Source: CAVZQN01 sp963837395
Lineage (GTDB): Bacteria > Acidobacteriota > HRBIN11 > JAKEFK01
DNA length: 64,000 bases
NCBI GenBank assembly: GCA_963837395.1
Contig: CAWINI010000004.1
Span: 2,790,001-2,854,000 of the forward strand
Direction: 5' to 3'
Below are positions 8,095 to 15,681 of this stretch, in pieces (within the stretch, counting starts at the first letter, position 1; every line of letters starts with the position of its first letter). The position numbers were made by a program, and so were the translations under genes. Under the pieces are notes generated by a model. The model was given only the letters and a program-made list of their open reading frames with translations. It had not been told where the DNA came from and searched no databases.

Positions 8095-10656
8095 ATGAAG
8101 CCATATGTGCTGTTAATTCTGCTCGTAATTGTTTTCTTTTGGCAATTCACAATTAGGGGAAAGATCCCGATTGATTCTACTGCCCTTTATCAAATGCGGC
8201 CCTGGTCCACCTGGTCAGGAAATCCTTACGATCCGTCAGCATACGATACTGCACGCTATTATCACAACATCGATCCTGTGGTTGAAGTCTTGCCGGTCAA
8301 AACCTGGATGGCTTCCTATTTACGACACGGCGATGTGCCGCTCTGGGTTCCATCTTTATTTTCCGGCTCACCATTTGCCGCGAATCATCACGCTGCACCA
8401 TGGGATGTTTCCACAATTTTCTTTTTGCTGTTGCCCAGCAAAATTGCGTTTGGAATCACACTGTTGTTTCAATTGTTCATTGCCGGCGCCTCAACATTTT
8501 TTTGCTGCAGAGTTTTTGGTTTATCCACCAGGCCTTCATTGCTTGCCGCTGCCGGATATATGTTCAATAACTTTTTTTTCCACTGGCTTGGTTTGATCAG
8601 CTTTAACGCTGGTTTAATCTGGCTTCCTTTAATACCGGCAGGAATTGAATTGGCCTTTCGATATCAAATCAAACTTGGCTGGATCTTAAGTGCGATTGCA
8701 CTGGCGTTTACTTTTCTCAGCGGGATGGCTCAATTCTGGTTATTCAACCTGTTCGTGTTCATTAGTTATGCAATTTATCGTTTCTGGACAATTCAGCCGC
8801 GACCTTCATTTGCGATCAGCGGATTTGTTTTGGCTTTGATCCTGGGATGTGCAGGTGGCGCAGTTCAAATCGATCAGGTCGCGAATGCGTTATCGCATAC
8901 ATCGCGCGGAGGATTATCGCCAGCGAGTCCATATGAAGGCCGCAATCATTTATCGCCACGCAAACTTCCCACACTTTTGATTCCGGATTTATATGGACAT
9001 CATTTGGAAAATGCATACAGCAAACTTTTTTTGAAACCTTCGGATCCGCAAGCAAAAACTGTTGTTAGTCGATTAATCTGGGGCGAAAAAGGATCAGTGC
9101 TGAATCGCACCTGGGGCTACGTTGGCTACATGACTTTTTTCTTGATGATTGCTGCTTTATTTATAGCACCTCGCCCCATTTCTTATTTTCGTTGGCTTGC
9201 AATCGGAGTGATTACGTTTCAAGTTTTGTTGTGCTGGCCGACCTTTCATGATCTTTGTACGCGAATTTGGTCGGGCTTTGACACCCTGGATCACACCCGC
9301 ACAATCGTCCTTTATTCATTCTCCGCTTGTATTCTTGCAGCGTACGCCCTGGAAAATTTAGACCAACTGAAATCAAAACGACGGTTGATTATGCGCGGCC
9401 TTTATCTATGGATGTCCATTTTGATTTTTGGATTTCTGTTGACTCACTTTTTTGCGAACAGTCTTAGCTACACTCAAAAGCTAATTCACAATTCGGAACA
9501 AACCGAGTGGGTAACATCCGAGTTCTATATTGATGCCGAACCTCAAATCGATCATGGAATCCGGCGATCCGCGAACATCCTGGTCCCGCCAATCATTCTA
9601 ACCGGTATTCTCGTTTTGCTGGTTAGAATGTGGTATCAGGGCCGACTATCAACTCAAGCCCTGCAAACTTTATTAATAATCGTTACTGTAGCCGATCTCT
9701 TTTATCGTGGATGGTATGATCCCCCGCTGGAATTTACAGCACCAAAGCGGCTTTATCCTGAAGGGAGTAAAGTTCTGCAATTTCTGAAAAATGATCAAGA
9801 TCTATTTCGCGTTTATGAATTGCACAAGAAGAAAAATCTTCCATCTCTTCCGCTGAAAAGATATAGCGATCTGGAACTATTCCGCAAAGGTACAATTCGC
9901 TTTTTTGATTTCCGTTCGATCGATTTTGTATTTCGTCCCAATTCACTTTTGTACTATGGAGTTGATAGTGCAGGTGGTTATTTAAGTTTGTATCCGGCGC
10001 GCTACAAGGATCTCTGGGATGGACGCGGAATGGATATTTTAAAAGCGATCAAGCCAGGCTTATCTGGTGATTTTTGGAATGTAGCATTACTGGGGATGCA
10101 GAACATCAAATATCTATTGCTTCCTGAAGAAATATCAACTGAAAACTGGCATCCGATTTATAGAGCGGAAGGAATTAAAGTCATGAAGCTCGATTTTTTT
10201 CTTCCACGATATTTTTCCGTCGGACGCGCCAGGATGATTCCGAATCAACAACTAATGCTTGAACTTATTCAAAACGATCAATTCAATCCATCTCAGGAAG
10301 TTTTGTTAGATCATCAACCACCGTTTCAAGATTCTGAATCGTTTCAAGGTTCGGTGCGGATCATATCGAAAACTCCGGATGTGGTAAATCTACAAGCGGA
10401 CTTTTCATCGAATGGATACCTGGTGATCGCTGAAAATAATTTCCCGGGTTGGCATGCAGAAGTTGATGGCAAGAACGCGACGATTCTCAAAGCGAATTAT
10501 GCATTTCAGGCTCTTGCACTAAAAGAGGGAAAGCATTCGATTAAAATGGAATTTCGTCCGGCGTACTATACTATAAGCTTGTTTATTTCGATCGTTTCAT
10601 TTTTGATGATGATATCAGCCTTGATTATCCATCGGCGGACGGTCAAGGTGCCATGA
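8095..10656 (+). CDS. YfhO-family polytopic membrane protein (GT-C-like)
   Basis: 853 residues with about a dozen hydrophobic segments in the first 560 residues and a C-terminal soluble domain. The end (NNFPGWHAEVDGK, then ALKEGKHSIKMEFRP and a final membrane helix) is the YfhO signature. YfhO proteins are linked to glycosylation of lipoteichoic acid or other surface polymers using lipid-linked sugars. The downstream GT2 gene overlaps by ATGA (10653-10656), fitting a pair in which GT2 makes the polyprenyl-phosphate sugar and this protein transfers it. The substrate is not visible. Confidence 0.88.
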   Translation: MKPYVLLILLVIVFFWQFTIRGKIPIDSTALYQMRPWSTWSGNPYDPSAYDTARYYHNIDPVVEVLPVKTWMASYLRHGDVPLWVPSLFSGSPFAANHHAAPWDVSTIFFLLLPSKIAFGITLLFQLFIAGASTFFCCRVFGLSTRPSLLAAAGYMFNNFFFHWLGLISFNAGLIWLPLIPAGIELAFRYQIKLGWILSAIALAFTFLSGMAQFWLFNLFVFISYAIYRFWTIQPRPSFAISGFVLALILGCAGGAVQIDQVANALSHTSRGGLSPASPYEGRNHLSPRKLPTLLIPDLYGHHLENAYSKLFLKPSDPQAKTVVSRLIWGEKGSVLNRTWGYVGYMTFFLMIAALFIAPRPISYFRWLAIGVITFQVLLCWPTFHDLCTRIWSGFDTLDHTRTIVLYSFSACILAAYALENLDQLKSKRRLIMRGLYLWMSILIFGFLLTHFFANSLSYTQKLIHNSEQTEWVTSEFYIDAEPQIDHGIRRSANILVPPIILTGILVLLVRMWYQGRLSTQALQTLLIIVTVADLFYRGWYDPPLEFTAPKRLYPEGSKVLQFLKNDQDLFRVYELHKKKNLPSLPLKRYSDLELFRKGTIRFFDFRSIDFVFRPNSLLYYGVDSAGGYLSLYPARYKDLWDGRGMDILKAIKPGLSGDFWNVALLGMQNIKYLLLPEEISTENWHPIYRAEGIKVMKLDFFLPRYFSVGRARMIPNQQLMLELIQNDQFNPSQEVLLDHQPPFQDSESFQGSVRIISKTPDVVNLQADFSSNGYLVIAENNFPGWHAEVDGKNATILKANYAFQALALKEGKHSIKMEFRPAYYTISLFISIVSFLMMISALIIHRRTVKVP

Positions 10657-11405
10657 GCCTTCCACAAGTTTCAATCGTTCTGCCTTGTTACAACGAAAAA
10701 GAGCTGGCAGTGGAGCACACGCTCGAAGTCTATTCATATCTAAAAAAGCTTGGATGGAATTTTGAGTTAATTGTTTGTGATGATGCAAGCACTGATGGTA
10801 CGGCGGAAGCGCTCAGCAAACTTACAGAACCGGAAATTCGAGTTTTGCATTATACGAATGGGCCTTCCCGCCGCGAAAATCTTTCGCGTGCATTGCAAGA
10901 TGCGAAAGGAGAAGTGCTTGTATATATGGATATGGATCTGTCCACCGATCTTAAATATCTGAATGAAATTGTGACTCCGGTGTTGGATGGTTCCTATGAC
11001 ATTGTGATCGGCAGCCGCTATCAACAAGGCGCGGAAGTCAAAAGAGAATTGATAAGACTTGTGTACAGCAAACTGTATAACGGGACGATTCGAGTGTTAT
11101 TCGGTTCACGCGTGCTGGATCATCAATGCGGATTTAAAGCGTTTCGCAGGGATGTCTTTCACGAACTAGCAAAAGAATTAGGCTATGATGAAAAATTTTT
11201 GCGCGGGTGGTTTTGGGATGCCGAGCTTTTGATCCGCGCGCAGCAGAAAAAATTGCGCATTCTTGAAATTCCGGTGCGATGGATTTCCGCTAAAAAAAGC
11301 TCCTTCCACTTCTTTCGTGAATTGAAGGTACTTCCCTATATGATTGGGCTGAGATTTAGATTGCAGAATCAATCACTGAAACACGGAAACCACAGAAAAA
11401 AATAA
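10653..11405 (+). CDS. Glycosyltransferase family 2, polyprenyl-phosphate sugar synthase type
   Basis: 250 residues. VSIVLPCYNEKELAVE, VCDDASTDGTAE and MDMDLSTDLKYL are GT2/DPM1-like donor and metal (DxD) motifs, and GSRY and HQCGFKAFRRDVF are typical of dolichyl- or undecaprenyl-phosphate glycosyltransferases. There is no C-terminal membrane domain. Translationally coupled to the YfhO-like gene. The last dozen codons (NQSLKHGNHRKK) lie within the left arm of a dispersed palindrome (11371-11440), so the repeat has supplied the protein tail and the stop codon. Confidence 0.92.
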   Translation: MSLPQVSIVLPCYNEKELAVEHTLEVYSYLKKLGWNFELIVCDDASTDGTAEALSKLTEPEIRVLHYTNGPSRRENLSRALQDAKGEVLVYMDMDLSTDLKYLNEIVTPVLDGSYDIVIGSRYQQGAEVKRELIRLVYSKLYNGTIRVLFGSRVLDHQCGFKAFRRDVFHELAKELGYDEKFLRGWFWDAELLIRAQQKKLRILEIPVRWISAKKSSFHFFRELKVLPYMIGLRFRLQNQSLKHGNHRKK

Positions 11406-11440
11406 TAAAAAAATTCAGTGTATTCTGTGGTTCCGTGATT
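11371..11440. repeat. Dispersed palindromic repeat overlapping the 3' end of the GT2 gene
   Basis: The left arm (AATCACTGAAACACGGAAAC from 11371) and right arm (TTCTGTGGTTCCGTGATT ending 11440) form an imperfect inverted repeat around an A-rich spacer. It lies between convergent genes and may terminate both transcripts. Confidence 0.7.
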
Positions 11441-11455
11441 AAAAATTAATGTCGC

Positions 11456-11983
11456 TTACTTATTGTCCTTTTCGAATTTCAACGAAACTGAATTCATACA
11501 ATAACGCAGACCTGTTGGCTTCGGACCATCATTAAAGACGTGTCCAAGATGGCTGCCGCATTTGCTGCAAACAACTTCTGTGCGAACCATTCCAAGCGTA
11601 CTGTCGCTTTCTTCATGAACATTTTCAGGTGCTACGGGTTTGAAAAAGCTAGGCCAACCGGTTCCGGATTCAAATTTCGTATCCGAAGTAAATAAATCGT
11701 TACCACAAGCCGCGCACTTATAAACCCCTTTCTCATGGTTATTCCAATATTCACCGGTAAATGCGCGTTCGGTTCCTGCTTTCCGCAGTACTTGATACTG
11801 GTCAGGTGTTAAAGTTTTCTTCCATTCTTCGTCTGTTTTGTTTACTTTTTCTGACATAATAAATCCTTTTTTTTGTACGGAATAAAGTTTAATCATTCCG
11901 TTATTTGTTTTCATCTCGCTGTACGTCCATGCGGACAATAGCAAAATGGCAGAAATAATAGAAATTACTTTGATTTTCAACAT
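11456..11983 (-). CDS. msrB: Peptide-methionine (R)-S-oxide reductase
   Basis: Reduces methionine-R-sulfoxide in proteins. It has the catalytic Cys (LRYCMNSVSL), the two zinc CxxC pairs (CAACG, CSKCG) and the TGWPSFFKP and GHVFNDGP motifs. Two starts are supported. ATG 11983, 12 nt after AGGAGG, adds a hydrophobic export-like segment (IKVISIISAILLLSAW). ATG 11857, preceded by AAAGGA, gives a 133-residue cytoplasmic enzyme of normal length. The longer form is annotated; both may be made. Its upstream flank is the dispersed repeat that carries the IS110 insertion. Confidence 0.93.
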   Translation of the reverse strand: MLKIKVISIISAILLLSAWTYSEMKTNNGMIKLYSVQKKGFIMSEKVNKTDEEWKKTLTPDQYQVLRKAGTERAFTGEYWNNHEKGVYKCAACGNDLFTSDTKFESGTGWPSFFKPVAPENVHEESDSTLGMVRTEVVCSKCGSHLGHVFNDGPKPTGLRYCMNSVSLKFEKDNK

Positions 11984-12106
11984 CGAATAAATTATCCTCC
12001 TCACTTTAGTACGTGGACAATCCTAATGTCGGATTGCCGTCTAAAGGTTGCAAATTAATTAGTTCCCAATCAATCCAAAATCTTCCCTGATATCGTAAAA
12101 ACCATA

Positions 12107-12183
12107 ATTTTTAACCACGAAGGGCACGAAGAAGCGCGAAGGTAATTATTTATTACAAAAATCTCTTCGTGGCACTTCGTGTC
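12107..12183. repeat. Left part of a dispersed palindrome split by the IS110 element
   Basis: The left arm (AACCACGAAGGGCACGAAG from 12113) and the beginning of the right arm (CTTCGTGGCACTTCGTGTC ending 12183) lie here. The rest of the right arm (CTTCGTGGTTAAAAATT) lies at 13905-13921, on the far side of the element. Joining the two restores a complete palindrome, giving the empty site. Confidence 0.8.
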
Positions 12184-12284
12184 CTGGTATGTTTTCTTTT
12201 GCCCACCTCGCGAAGCGGGTGGGGCAATGCAGACAAAGAAATAACACGAGATCGCAGATTCAGTTGCTAGAGGCAAAGAGGACG

Positions 12285-12460
12285 GGAATTATGGGAATTT
12301 GTTTGGTAGGATTTCCCTGATACTGCGGAAGAGGAACGTTAGTGGCCTGAAGCTTAGACTTCGACACGAAGATTTTCCCTTCCGGTAGGAAGTGAGAATT
12401 CGCAGGGTATCATGCGTCGGCGAACGCGTATTTATTACCAGACAGAATCATTTCCTGGAT
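12285..12460 (+). ncRNA. IS110 bridge RNA (approximate ends)
   Basis: A 5' stem-loop forms from GGGAA 12293-12297 with TTCCC 12313-12317. A stem of 12326-12336 with 12374-12384 encloses a target loop with guides GTGGCCT (12342-12348, 6 of 7 identical to target top strand 12179-12185) and CACGAAG (12365-12371, reverse complement of right target 13905-13911). A 9-bp stem 12387-12395 with 12448-12456 encloses a donor loop with CAGGGTATC (12403-12411, identical to right end 13897-13905) and TACCAG (12436-12441, reverse complement of left end 12184-12189). The order and guide logic are those described for IS621. Transcript ends are estimated. Confidence 0.85.
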
Positions 12461-12504
12461 CCGGGAGGTCTCTGCAGTTGAAAAAAGAATTTGGAGATCT
12501 GAAT

Positions 12505-13890
12505 ATGAAGATTTACATAGGCAGCGATGCCAGTAAAGGTTATGCAGATACAGTGTTTTTGAATGAAGCGGGAACATTTTTGCCGGAAGGAAGATGTTTT
12601 GATGATGCCGCTGAAGGGCACAATCAATTGCGGGAAGCGATCCTGGGTTTGAAAGCGAAGAATGACGGTGTTGAATTTGTTGTTGGATTAGAGGCTTCCG
12701 GTGGTTTTGAACGCAACTGGTTAAAGTTTTTTAATGAACTGAAATCGGTTTTCAAAATGAAAGTATTTTTACTAAATGCATTTGCTGTGCGCAAATTTTT
12801 TGAACGAAATTTACGCCGGAACAAAACGGATCGAATTAGTGCCCGCAATATAGCGGAATATCTGAAAAACGGAGGGAGGAGAAAGGATTTTGAGTATGAA
12901 CCACAAATGCAAGGAGCGCGAACATTGTATGGCTGTATTAACGCAGCGATCGGACGCCGGGTTCAGGTTCAAACTCAATTGCAAAGTTTGTTGCCCACAG
13001 TTCAGCCCGAGCTGGTTCAATATTGTCGCGAAGGAATCCCCGATTGGGTGATTGAAATATTATGCAGTTATCCGACAGCTGAAAAACTTTCGAAAGCTGA
13101 AGTCAAAATTTTATGCAAGATTAATTCGATCACAGATTCTCGCGCGAACAAACTGATTAAAGTCGCCAAAGAGTCTGTTGCTTCACAAATTGATGAGCAT
13201 ACTGCTGCATCAGTTTTATTTTTGGCTTCTGAAATTAAAGATCAAAATGAAAAAATAGAGAGGCTTCAAAAGTCTTTAGAAAAATCACTGAAAGACGATC
13301 CAGCAGTAAAAATTATTGATGGAATTAAAGGCATTGGAATTTGGACGTCGATGGTATTGCGTTTAGAATACGGAAATATCGAAAGATTTTATTCTGCCGA
13401 GGCTGCTGTCGCTTATGCCGGACTCGATCCGCGCATCGAACAAAGCGGTGATCAATTACACAATCTTGGAATCAGCCGTGCTGGGCGCATTCGCATTCGT
13501 GCTGCTCTCTACATGCCAACTCTTGCCGCAATTCGCTTCAATCCAATTATCCGTAACTTTTATAATCGCTTGATCGCAGAAGGAAAACCTGAGAAGGTTG
13601 CCATAGTTGCTTGCATGCGAAAACTCATTCACATCGTTTACGCTTGCTGGATCTCAGGAAAACCATTTGACCCCGATTACCAATCTAAGAACCAAAATCA
13701 GCCGGTTAAAAAAACATCCACTATGCAGCCCCTGGCTCATGTCATTGCTTCGTTGGCTGCACCCATTTCCAAAAAGGAGGCCAAAAGGAGAAAAGCGGCA
13801 GCCATGCCACAAAAGGGTGGTCTTTTATACGTGGTCTCGGCGCCGCTTCTAATGAAAATAATAAGAAATTTTCTAGTTAAATTCTATTGA
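12505..13890 (+). CDS. IS110-family serine/DEDD recombinase (transposase)
   Basis: 461 residues. The N-terminal RuvC-like DEDD domain starts with YIGSDASKG and includes LEASGGFERNW and RRNKTDRISA. The C-terminal Transposase_20 domain has IKGIGIWTSMVLRLEYG, AYAGLDPR and the serine-containing LGISRAGRIRIRAALY. I chose ATG 12505 because GGAG lies at a good distance and the family starts with this strand. The longer frame from 12412 runs through the bridge RNA. No frameshift or missing catalytic residue is visible, so the element could be active. Confidence 0.93.
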   Translation: MKIYIGSDASKGYADTVFLNEAGTFLPEGRCFDDAAEGHNQLREAILGLKAKNDGVEFVVGLEASGGFERNWLKFFNELKSVFKMKVFLLNAFAVRKFFERNLRRNKTDRISARNIAEYLKNGGRRKDFEYEPQMQGARTLYGCINAAIGRRVQVQTQLQSLLPTVQPELVQYCREGIPDWVIEILCSYPTAEKLSKAEVKILCKINSITDSRANKLIKVAKESVASQIDEHTAASVLFLASEIKDQNEKIERLQKSLEKSLKDDPAVKIIDGIKGIGIWTSMVLRLEYGNIERFYSAEAAVAYAGLDPRIEQSGDQLHNLGISRAGRIRIRAALYMPTLAAIRFNPIIRNFYNRLIAEGKPEKVAIVACMRKLIHIVYACWISGKPFDPDYQSKNQNQPVKKTSTMQPLAHVIASLAAPISKKEAKRRKAAAMPQKGGLLYVVSAPLLMKIIRNFLVKFY

Positions 13891-13922
13891 CTTTAACAGG
13901 GTATCTTCGTGGTTAAAAATTA

Positions 13923-15605
13923 TTACTCAATGTATCCAAGCGCTTTCAGTTTTTCACGCGTTTCATCATCCAACTCGCCTGAACCTTTATGTTTCATGAT
14001 TTCTAGAGCGCGGAATAATTCATTTGATTTTTTGCGCAATTCTTCAGCTTTTTCTGGATAATTGTTTTGTTGATCAATCATTTCAGCAGGATCAGTTTGA
14101 AGATCAAACAAATGATTTTGACGATTTGATGAATCAATATACTTCAACGAGTCTTCCAGTATCATCCGTTGCGAACGTTTAAAGGCGGCGAATCGCGGAT
14201 GCGAATCAATATCGATTTCAGAAAGAACCGGACGCAATGGAAATTGATTTGATCGCAATGCGGGAATCAAACTGTGTCCTTGAATTCCACTTTCAGGTTT
14301 TAATCCAACAAATTGCAACAGTGTTGGGTAAACATCGATCAACTGAACTTTTTCCGTAATCTTTCTACCTCCGGAAAATAAACCAGAGTTGTAAAACAGT
14401 AGCGGCACGTGTACTTGTTCTTGATACAAATTGTGTCCGTGATCCAAAAATTGATGCTCTCCAATTGTTTCCCCATGATCGGAAGCGATAATCAAAATTG
14501 TTTTGCTGGCGATTCCTTGTTCTTCCAGCATCTTCCATAAAGCTTGCAGTTGCTGATCTTGATATCGAAGCTCTCCATCATATAGATCGCGCAATTGTTG
14601 AAATTCGTTTTCCGATAAAGGAGTCCCATCACCATGACATGCAATCCCATTTTGTTTGTTCAGCGGATAAAAGCGGATATTTCCTTTCATTGTGGTGTTA
14701 ATTTTCATTTCCTCGCGAATATCTTTCGGTGGATCATAAGGCTCATGAGCATCGAAGTAATTGATAAACAAAAAGAATGGCTGACGATTAACGGCCCACT
14801 TTAAATAGGAAGATACTTGTTGATTGATCTCAGCACCGCGACGCTGACCATCGGTATGCCACAATGACTTTCGGGTTAGTTTCGATATCAGGCGGAATAA
14901 AGTAAGCCGTTTTAACTCACTATGTGGATCCAGGTGTTCATCATAAAAATCGAATCCCTGGTTAATATTGAATGCAGAGACAAGAAATGGACCTCCAATG
15001 AAAGCTGCAGATGTGTAGCCTTTTTCCTGAAGTGATTCTGCAATAGTTTTCACAGTCGGGCTAACAAAAAAATTGGAATACCCTACGCCATGTACTGATG
15101 GCATCAGTCCCGTAAACAAAGATGCATGTGAAGGAAGTGTCCACGTTGCGTTTGCGTATGCGTTTTCAAACAAAATCCCTTTTTGCGCTAAGGAATCTAA
15201 AAATGGAGTGGTGTTTTTTGAATAACCATAACATCCGAGATGATCTGCTCTTGTGGTATCAAGCGTGATAAGAACGAAATTCATTTCATTCGATTTATTC
15301 TTCTTTGTTCTTAGAAATCGATATGAAGGAATCCACGCATACAAAATGCTCAAGAAGATTAAGACGGTTGCGAGGAGCATGAATGCCGGAAAGATTTTTG
15401 CAAAAAGCGAATTTAGTTTGCGCAGAATTGGATATAGCAATAGCGCCAGAATCAAAAACACAATGCTGTAAGAAATGAAAGCGCAGATGTAAAGGCTGCG
15501 ATCCGCGTTAATGAAAAAGGTGTGAATTGGATTCTGGGCTGCCAGCGCTTCCAGGATTCCTAGAAATCCGCCAGCAACCCAGAGGCACAAAAGTGAACGT
15601 TTCAA
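13923..15605 (-). CDS. Sulfatase-like alkaline-phosphatase-superfamily protein with N-terminal membrane domain, Thr nucleophile
   Basis: 560 residues. Three to four hydrophobic segments occupy about residues 1-90, then the catalytic domain begins at FVLITLDTTRADHLGCYGY. Further motifs are NYFDAHEPYDPP and IASDHGETIGEHQFLDHGH. The nucleophile region is TLPSHA, Thr instead of Cys and His instead of Arg. It ends KALGYIE. The membrane domain plus periplasmic phosphatase-fold domain recalls lipid-A or teichoic-acid phospho-transferases, which also use Thr, but the domain count is too small to assign a family. Confidence 0.88.
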   Translation of the reverse strand: MKRSLLCLWVAGGFLGILEALAAQNPIHTFFINADRSLYICAFISYSIVFLILALLLYPILRKLNSLFAKIFPAFMLLATVLIFLSILYAWIPSYRFLRTKKNKSNEMNFVLITLDTTRADHLGCYGYSKNTTPFLDSLAQKGILFENAYANATWTLPSHASLFTGLMPSVHGVGYSNFFVSPTVKTIAESLQEKGYTSAAFIGGPFLVSAFNINQGFDFYDEHLDPHSELKRLTLFRLISKLTRKSLWHTDGQRRGAEINQQVSSYLKWAVNRQPFFLFINYFDAHEPYDPPKDIREEMKINTTMKGNIRFYPLNKQNGIACHGDGTPLSENEFQQLRDLYDGELRYQDQQLQALWKMLEEQGIASKTILIIASDHGETIGEHQFLDHGHNLYQEQVHVPLLFYNSGLFSGGRKITEKVQLIDVYPTLLQFVGLKPESGIQGHSLIPALRSNQFPLRPVLSEIDIDSHPRFAAFKRSQRMILEDSLKYIDSSNRQNHLFDLQTDPAEMIDQQNNYPEKAEELRKKSNELFRALEIMKHKGSGELDDETREKLKALGYIE

Positions 15606-15617
15606 CGGTGGCTATTC

Positions 15618-15660
15618 CTCCCCCTTAGATCCTCTAATTCCCCCCTTATCCAAGGGGGAG
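15618..15660. terminator. CTCCCCCTT / AAGGGGGAG inverted repeat between genes
   Basis: Perfect 9-nt arms at 15618-15626 and 15652-15660 surround a C-rich spacer. It lies between two genes read on the minus strand and resembles the double hairpin at 42231-42324, so it may belong to a second dispersed repeat family. Confidence 0.5.
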
Positions 15661-15681
15661 AACAGTTGGGATCAACGCCGA

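Larger units (their letters stand above)
12184..13904 (+). mobile_element. IS110-family insertion sequence, apparently intact
   Basis: The 1.72-kb element is bounded by the dinucleotide CT at both sides (12184-12185 and 13905-13906). IS110 elements have no terminal inverted repeats and recombine at a short core like this. It holds a 320-nt non-coding left end with a bridge RNA and a single recombinase gene ending 14 nt before the right end. The order left-end RNA then recombinase fits the IS110 subgroup rather than IS1111. Insertion interrupts only a dispersed palindrome, not a gene. Confidence 0.9.

Noticed and set aside
12107..12190. CRISPR-like array of CACGAAG words
   Set aside because: The words are arms of one palindrome with no regular spacing or unique spacers, and no cas gene is present in the window.
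12412..12504. N-terminal extension of the IS110 recombinase
   Set aside because: This stretch folds as the donor loop of the bridge RNA, and the family N-terminus and GGAG site point to ATG 12505.
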